From: an uncultured Polymorphobacter sp.
GTDB lineage: Bacteria > Pseudomonadota > Alphaproteobacteria > Sphingomonadales > Sphingomonadaceae
Assembly: GCA_937894055.1 (NCBI GenBank)
Contig: CALDHQ010000032.1
Location: forward strand, 1-16,367
Length of the DNA: 16,367 nucleotides
Direction: 5' to 3'
Position 1 is the stretch's first letter. Each line of letters starts with the position of its first letter. Positions 13,837 to 16,367 of this stretch are shown in pieces. Both the position numbers and the translations under genes were made by a program. The notes beneath the pieces were generated by a model. That model worked only from the letters and a program-made list of their open reading frames with translations, was not told the DNA's origin and did not search any database.

Positions 13837-14781
13837 TCAGGTTGGCGCGTGCGCGAGGAAGCGTTCGGCCTCGAGCGCCGCCATGCAGCCCATGCCGGCG
13901 GCGGTGACGGCCTGGCGGAAGACCTTGTCCTTGACGTCGCCGGCGGCGAACACGCCGGGCACCGAGGTGGCGGTCGAGTCGGGTGCGGTGAGCAGATAGC
14001 CTTCGCTGTCCATGGCGAGCTGGCCGACGAACAATTCGGTGGCGGGCGTGTGGCCGATCGCCATGAACACGCCGTCGACAGCGAGCGACTTGATCGCGCC
14101 CGTCACCGTGTCGCGCAAATTGACCCCGGTGACGCCGACGGGGTCGTGCGTGCCGGTGATGTCGGCGACTTCGGCGTTCCACACCATCTCGATCTTCGGG
14201 TGGGCGAGCACGCGCGCCTGGTTGGTCTTGTCGGCGCGCAGGGTGTCGCGGCGGTGGATGAGGTAGACCTTGGTGGCGAAGTTGGTGAGGAACAGCGCTT
14301 CTTCGACCGCGGTGTTGCCGCCGCCGACGACCGCCACAACCCGCCCGCGATAGAAAAAGCCGTCGCAGGTCGCGCACGCCGAAACGCCGTGGCCGCGGAA
14401 TTCGAGCTCGCTGGGCAGCCCGAGCCAGCGCGCCTGGGCGCCGGTGGTGATGATGACGGTGTCGGCGCTGTAGCGCGTGCCTGAGTCGCCGTTGGCGATG
14501 AACGGCCGCTTCGACAGATCGATATCGAGGATGATGTCGCTGACCAGTTCGGCGCCGACGTGTTCGGCCTGTTCGGCCATCTTGATCATCAGGTCGGGGC
14601 CCTGGATCGTGCTTTCACCGGGCCAGTTTTCGACTTCGGTGGTGATGGTTAGCTGGCCGCCGGGTTGCAGGCCCTGCACGAGCACCGGCGCCAGTGCGGC
14701 GCGGGCGGCATAGACGGCAGCGGTGTAGCCGGCCGGGCCGGAGCCGATGACGAGGACTTTGGCATGCTTGACGTCGGACAT
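13837..14781 (-). CDS. trxB: Thioredoxin-disulfide reductase
   Basis: A 314-residue low-molecular-weight thioredoxin reductase, transferring electrons from NADPH through FAD and a redox disulfide to thioredoxin in the cytoplasm. Seen: the FAD Rossmann motif VIGSGPAGYTAA (~11-22), PGGQLTITTEVENWPG (~40-55), the redox pair Cys136-Ala-Thr-Cys139 in SACATCDG, the NADPH motif GGGNTA (153-158) with NADPH-selecting HRR, and the closing GVFAAGDV. I chose the ATG at 14779-14781 (MSDVKHAKVL), with AAGGAA 9 bases upstream. The open frame continues upstream through an inverted-repeat element, but those residues (HSRAGGNP type) are translated repeat. Core housekeeping gene, diverging from the Lrp-family gene. 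Confidence 0.96.
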   Translation of the reverse strand: MSDVKHAKVLVIGSGPAGYTAAVYAARAALAPVLVQGLQPGGQLTITTEVENWPGESTIQGPDLMIKMAEQAEHVGAELVSDIILDIDLSKRPFIANGDSGTRYSADTVIITTGAQARWLGLPSELEFRGHGVSACATCDGFFYRGRVVAVVGGGNTAVEEALFLTNFATKVYLIHRRDTLRADKTNQARVLAHPKIEMVWNAEVADITGTHDPVGVTGVNLRDTVTGAIKSLAVDGVFMAIGHTPATELFVGQLAMDSEGYLLTAPDSTATSVPGVFAAGDVKDKVFRQAVTAAGMGCMAALEAERFLAHAPT

Positions 14782-14871
14782 TCGCGCGGATTCCTTGTTT
14801 GCGACTTCTCTAGCGCCAATGGCCAAGCGTTGCCTAGGGTCGGTTATTGAATCGCGCTCCACCAAAACGTC

Positions 14872-14945
14872 GTCATTCCCGCGCAGGCGGGAATCCACCG
14901 GCAGGCGCCGCGATGCACGTGGATTCCCGCCTGCGCGGGAATGAC
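14872..14945. repeat. 74-bp element with 27-bp perfect inverted repeats
   Basis: Bases 14872-14898 (beginning GTCATTCCCGCGCAGGCGGG) and 14919-14945 are exact reverse complements, with a 20-base spacer. Each arm also contains its own smaller palindrome, TTCCCGC-GCAG-GCGGGAA, so the element can fold as one long stem or two hairpins. The CATTCCCGCG..GCGGGAAT core is a widespread proteobacterial interspersed repeat, commonly seen as spurious HSRAGGNP/RRRESTG peptides. It lies in the trxB-lrp divergent gap (14782-15092). No transposase is nearby. Confidence 0.85.
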
Positions 14946-15002
14946 AATGTGTGTGGGGGTGCCCCAATCGCGTGATTTGTGCGTGCGTTGGACAAAAATG
15001 CG

Positions 15003-15031
15003 TGAATTATTGCCATTCTCCGCAATATAAT
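15003..15031 (+). promoter_or_regulatory. Promoter of the Lrp/AsnC gene with an embedded palindrome
   Basis: A perfect TATAAT (15026-15031) lies 17 bases after TGAATT (15003-15008) in the only strongly AT-rich patch of the region, about 60 bases before the ATG. Between and overlapping the boxes is the inverted repeat TATTGC-N8-GCAATA (15008-15027). That position suits autorepression by the Lrp-family product. The hexamers are seen. Promoter activity and autoregulation are inferred. Confidence 0.6.
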
Positions 15032-15092
15032 TATAAATGCCGCCATACGGCACACGCAACGCCACATACCGTCTGTATCCAAGGATTTTCGC

Positions 15093-15572
15093 ATGCACCG
15101 GTCCCGCCAGCCGCTCGATCAGATCGACCGCGTCATCCTGAGCCACCTGCAGAACGAAGGCCGAATCACCAACGTCGAACTTGCCGAGCGCGCCGGGCTG
15201 ACCGCCCCGCCCTGCCTGCGCCGCGTCCGCGCGCTGGAAGAAGGCGGCGTCATCCGCGGCTATCACGCCGACCTCGACGCCGACTCGCTGGGCTACGGCA
15301 TCACCGTGTTCGCGATGGTCAGCCTGAAGAGCCAGGCCGAAGGCGACCTGCGCGCGTTCGAGGAGCATGTCGCGGCGCTGCCGCAGGTCCGCGAATGCCA
15401 CATGCTCAACGGCGAGATCGACTTTATTTTGAAGGTCGCGGCGCACGACTTGCAGGAGTTCCAGCGCTTCCTGACGACGTCGCTGACGCCGGCGCCGAAT
15501 GTCGCGAGTGTGAAGACGTCGCTGACGATCCGGACGTCGAAGTCGCTGCCCGGGGTGCCGGTGGATTTGTAG
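15093..15572 (+). CDS. Lrp/AsnC-family transcriptional regulator
   Basis: A 159-residue Lrp/AsnC regulator. The N-terminal helix-turn-helix is LDQIDRVILSHLQNEGRITN then VELAERAGLTAPPCLRRVRA (~8-47), followed by LEEGGVIRGYHADLD. The C-terminal RAM/ligand domain (~66-150) contains VRECHMLNGEIDFILKV, whose turn normally forms the amino-acid or cofactor pocket. Length is standard. It diverges from trxB over a 311-base gap that holds the 74-bp repeat and its own promoter with a palindrome, so it is likely autoregulated. Effector and targets are unknown. The pairing of lrp-type and trxB genes fits, from memory, sphingomonad gene order. Confidence 0.93.
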   Translation: MHRSRQPLDQIDRVILSHLQNEGRITNVELAERAGLTAPPCLRRVRALEEGGVIRGYHADLDADSLGYGITVFAMVSLKSQAEGDLRAFEEHVAALPQVRECHMLNGEIDFILKVAAHDLQEFQRFLTTSLTPAPNVASVKTSLTIRTSKSLPGVPVDL

Positions 15573-15580
15573 ACGCGGCA

Positions 15581-15610
15581 ACGCCCGCCATTCCCGGGCT
15601 AGCCGGGCGT
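15581..15610. terminator. Possible hairpin terminator between Lrp and TPR-protein genes
   Basis: ACGCCCG (15581-15587) and CGGGCGT (15604-15610) are perfect 7-base arms. An alternative inner stem CCCGG/CCGGG (15593-15597, 15603-15607) overlaps them. The structure spans the stop at 15599-15601 of the minus-strand gene and follows the Lrp stop at 15572, so it could terminate both. There is no T-tract. Confidence 0.45.
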
Positions 15611-15964
15611 GGCGAGGCCGGTGCAAAGCGGTGGCGGCGCGGTCGTGCTGCAGAAATCGGGCAGTCGCCGCGATTGCCGCCAATAATCGTACATCCCCAA
15701 TCGCTGCGTTAGCGCGGCGAATTCGGGCAGCGTTCGCGCATTGGCAAGCGCCGGCTGGAAGAAGATCTGCGTCGGCGGGACCCCTGCACCGCCGGCGATT
15801 TCATCCGCGAGCTGCAGCGCCTGCACATCTTGACCCAGTGCGGCGAGCGCGGCGACCATGAAGCGCGCGCGCGTCGGTTTCGAACGGCCCAGTTCAACAA
15901 GCATCTGCGCGGCGGCATCCCTGGCAGCGGTGTCACCCTGCGCCAGCGCGGCCAGGGCCTGCTG
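15599..15964 (-). CDS. C-terminal fragment of a TPR-type (CadC-like regulator) protein, 5'-truncated
   Basis: About 118 C-terminal residues of a helical-repeat protein: VQQALAALAQGDTAARD, RARFMVAALAALGQDVQALQ, then FFQPALANARTLPEFAALTQ, LGMYDYWRQSRRLPDFC and a short tail to the TAG at 15599-15601. The ending ...DPRF..LA.RLGL..YW...G..PDFC is characteristic of large winged-helix/TPR proteins of sphingomonads (CadC-like, possibly OmpR-type DNA binding at the missing N-terminus). The frame stays open to 16363, but upstream of about 15960 the residues are Arg/Gly-rich shadow, while other frames carry pieces of unrelated genes. So the real gene is cut near 15947-15964, exactly at an 18-base repeat. 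Confidence 0.65.
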   Translation of the reverse strand, partial: QQALAALAQGDTAARDAAAQMLVELGRSKPTRARFMVAALAALGQDVQALQLADEIAGGAGVPPTQIFFQPALANARTLPEFAALTQRLGMYDYWRQSRRLPDFCSTTAPPPLCTGLATPG

Positions 15965-16036
15965 GACGGCCCTCACTGGTACGGCAGTTATGTCTGCGCC
16001 GATGGCGAGTACCTCAGCATCGGCGCGCTCGAACCA
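15956..16036 (+). pseudogene. CaiB/BaiF CoA-transferase (racemase-like) fragment
   Basis: On the plus strand, GLLDGPHWYGSYVCADGEYL followed by SIGALEP matches the conserved core of CaiB/BaiF family III CoA-transferases and alpha-methylacyl-CoA racemases, whose usual form is LLDGGAPFY..Y.CADGR..AVGALEPQFY. Only ~27 residues are present. After GALEP the frame loses similarity. There is no start, no stop and no CoA-transferase context. The piece begins at the 18-base repeat that ends the TPR fragment, so a chimeric join is the simplest reading. Confidence 0.55.
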
Positions 16037-16062
16037 CTGGCCGCGCATCGCCATACCCATGC

Positions 16063-16146
16063 CACCGCGATGACCGCGTCCGCAGCCTCGAAGGCCGTCC
16101 GCTCGGCCCACGACGAGAGGCGGTAGCCGCCGGCCAGCTGCTCGGC
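16063..16146 (-). pseudogene. Glycogen synthase / GT4 glycosyltransferase fragment
   Basis: Read on the minus strand, EQLAGGYRLSSWAERTAFEA followed by ADAVIAV matches the actinobacterial-type GlgA/GT4 segment in which G.GY.LSSW.ERTA.EAADAVIAVS is followed by GMR.DVL. The match ends at AVIAV (about 16063). It continues in frame from the PAS piece, so the two fragments join around AAAEQ. No glg gene is near. About 28 residues, moderately confident. Confidence 0.5.
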
Positions 16147-16367
16147 CGCGGCCAGGGCCTGCTGCTGTTCGACCATCTCGGTCACGTCCATGCGCACGCC
16201 GACCAGGCCGCCGCTGGCGGTGCGGCGCTCCCAGACCTGCAGCCAGCGCGGCCCGATCTTCAGCAGCAGCGGCTCGTTGTGCTTGCCGCGCACCGCCAGG
16301 CGCTGCGCCAGCCAGGCTTCTTCCTGGCCCTTGGCCTCGGGAATCAGCCCCTGGCGCAGGCATTCGC
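16147..16367 (-). pseudogene. PAS-domain sensor protein fragment
   Basis: The minus-strand frame entering from the window edge reads ECLRQGLIPEAKGQEEAWLA, then LLKIGPRWLQVWERRTASGG and LVGVRMDVTEMVEQQQALAA. R.(L/I)QV.ERRT..GG.VGVR.D(V/I)TE is the hallmark C-terminal strand and linker of a PAS/PAC domain, as found before histidine-kinase or GGDEF modules. It runs into a glycosyltransferase-like piece and not a second sensor domain. The end of the window truncates its N-terminal side. The catalytic module is not visible. Confidence 0.55.

Larger units (their letters stand above)
15947..16164 (+). repeat. 18-base direct repeat pair flanking mosaic joins
   Basis: CGCGGCCAGGGCCTGCTG occurs at 15947-15964 and again, identical, at 16147-16164, exactly 200 bases apart. 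The first copy is where the TPR fragment stops and the CoA-transferase piece starts. The second lies in the last residues of the PAS piece, next to its join. On the minus strand both encode QQALAA, in different frames. Shared short words at joins are expected of chimeric assembly. Confidence 0.7.

Noticed and set aside
14872..14945. Insertion sequence or CRISPR repeat
   Set aside because: There is no transposase and only one pair of inverted arms. No regularly spaced direct repeats or cas genes exist in the window.
14782..14967. N-terminal extension of TrxB
   Set aside because: The extra 62 codons translate the inverted-repeat element. The TrxB family start and a Shine-Dalgarno fit the ATG at 14779-14781.
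15964..16363. Upstream part of the TPR-type protein in the same minus frame
   Set aside because: Those residues are Arg/Gly-rich and overlap clear motifs of other families in other frames, so the open frame there is not the real gene.
1..16367. tRNA, rRNA or riboswitch genes
   Set aside because: I saw no cloverleaf-like segment, rRNA core sequence or known riboswitch consensus in the intergenic gaps. A covariance-model scan would be needed to exclude small RNAs.

Overview
The core of this window (about 925 to 15960) is high-GC chromosome-like DNA from an alphaproteobacterium, most likely a member of the Sphingomonadales. I infer this from protein style, dense GC-rich coding, the trxB-lysR pair opposite an Lrp/AsnC gene, and the C-rich intergenic repeats. 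It carries an aromatic-compound catabolic cluster. Both ends look like something else: strings of short gene pieces, each roughly 80 to 280 bases, from unrelated genes on either strand, with no starts or stops. I read them as assembly or library chimeras, not biology.

Left end (1-925): an sdhA piece, an unidentified minus-strand piece, an FAD-oxidoreductase piece, an unassigned piece and a phage major-capsid piece, running into the C-terminal 320 residues of an HpaB-type flavin monooxygenase (925-1888). A strong hairpin separates this gene from a convergent TetR gene (1937-2590).

Catabolic core (1937-12609): a minus-strand operon transcribed away from 6.5 kb encodes an HpaI-type aldolase, an HpaH-type hydratase, a hotdog thioesterase, a DUF3237 protein and a PhzS-like FAD monooxygenase. 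Every junction is an ATGA overlap or a 1-base gap. Divergently, a plus-strand operon encodes a second TetR regulator, a type I (BphC-like) extradiol dioxygenase, an HpaE-type aldehyde dehydrogenase, a one-domain HpaG-like FAH protein, a cytochrome P450 and an SDR. A perfect palindrome AATGAG-CTTA-CTCATT lies between the two operons, with a weaker copy beside the aldolase start. Together the genes outline a homoprotocatechuate-like meta-cleavage route: ring opening, semialdehyde oxidation, isomerisation/decarboxylation, hydration, and aldol cleavage to pyruvate plus an aldehyde. It differs from the classical Hpa set in dioxygenase class, the one-domain FAH protein, no visible HpaF, and three different oxygenases for upstream steps. 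The substrate cannot be told from sequence.

Right flank (12610-15960): a C-rich intergenic repeat block, then lysR and trxB on the minus strand, a 74-bp perfect inverted-repeat element, an Lrp/AsnC regulator with a palindrome inside its promoter, and the 3' end of a TPR-type protein. The last 400 bases are again a mosaic (CoA-transferase, glycogen-synthase and PAS-domain pieces) flanked by an 18-base direct repeat.
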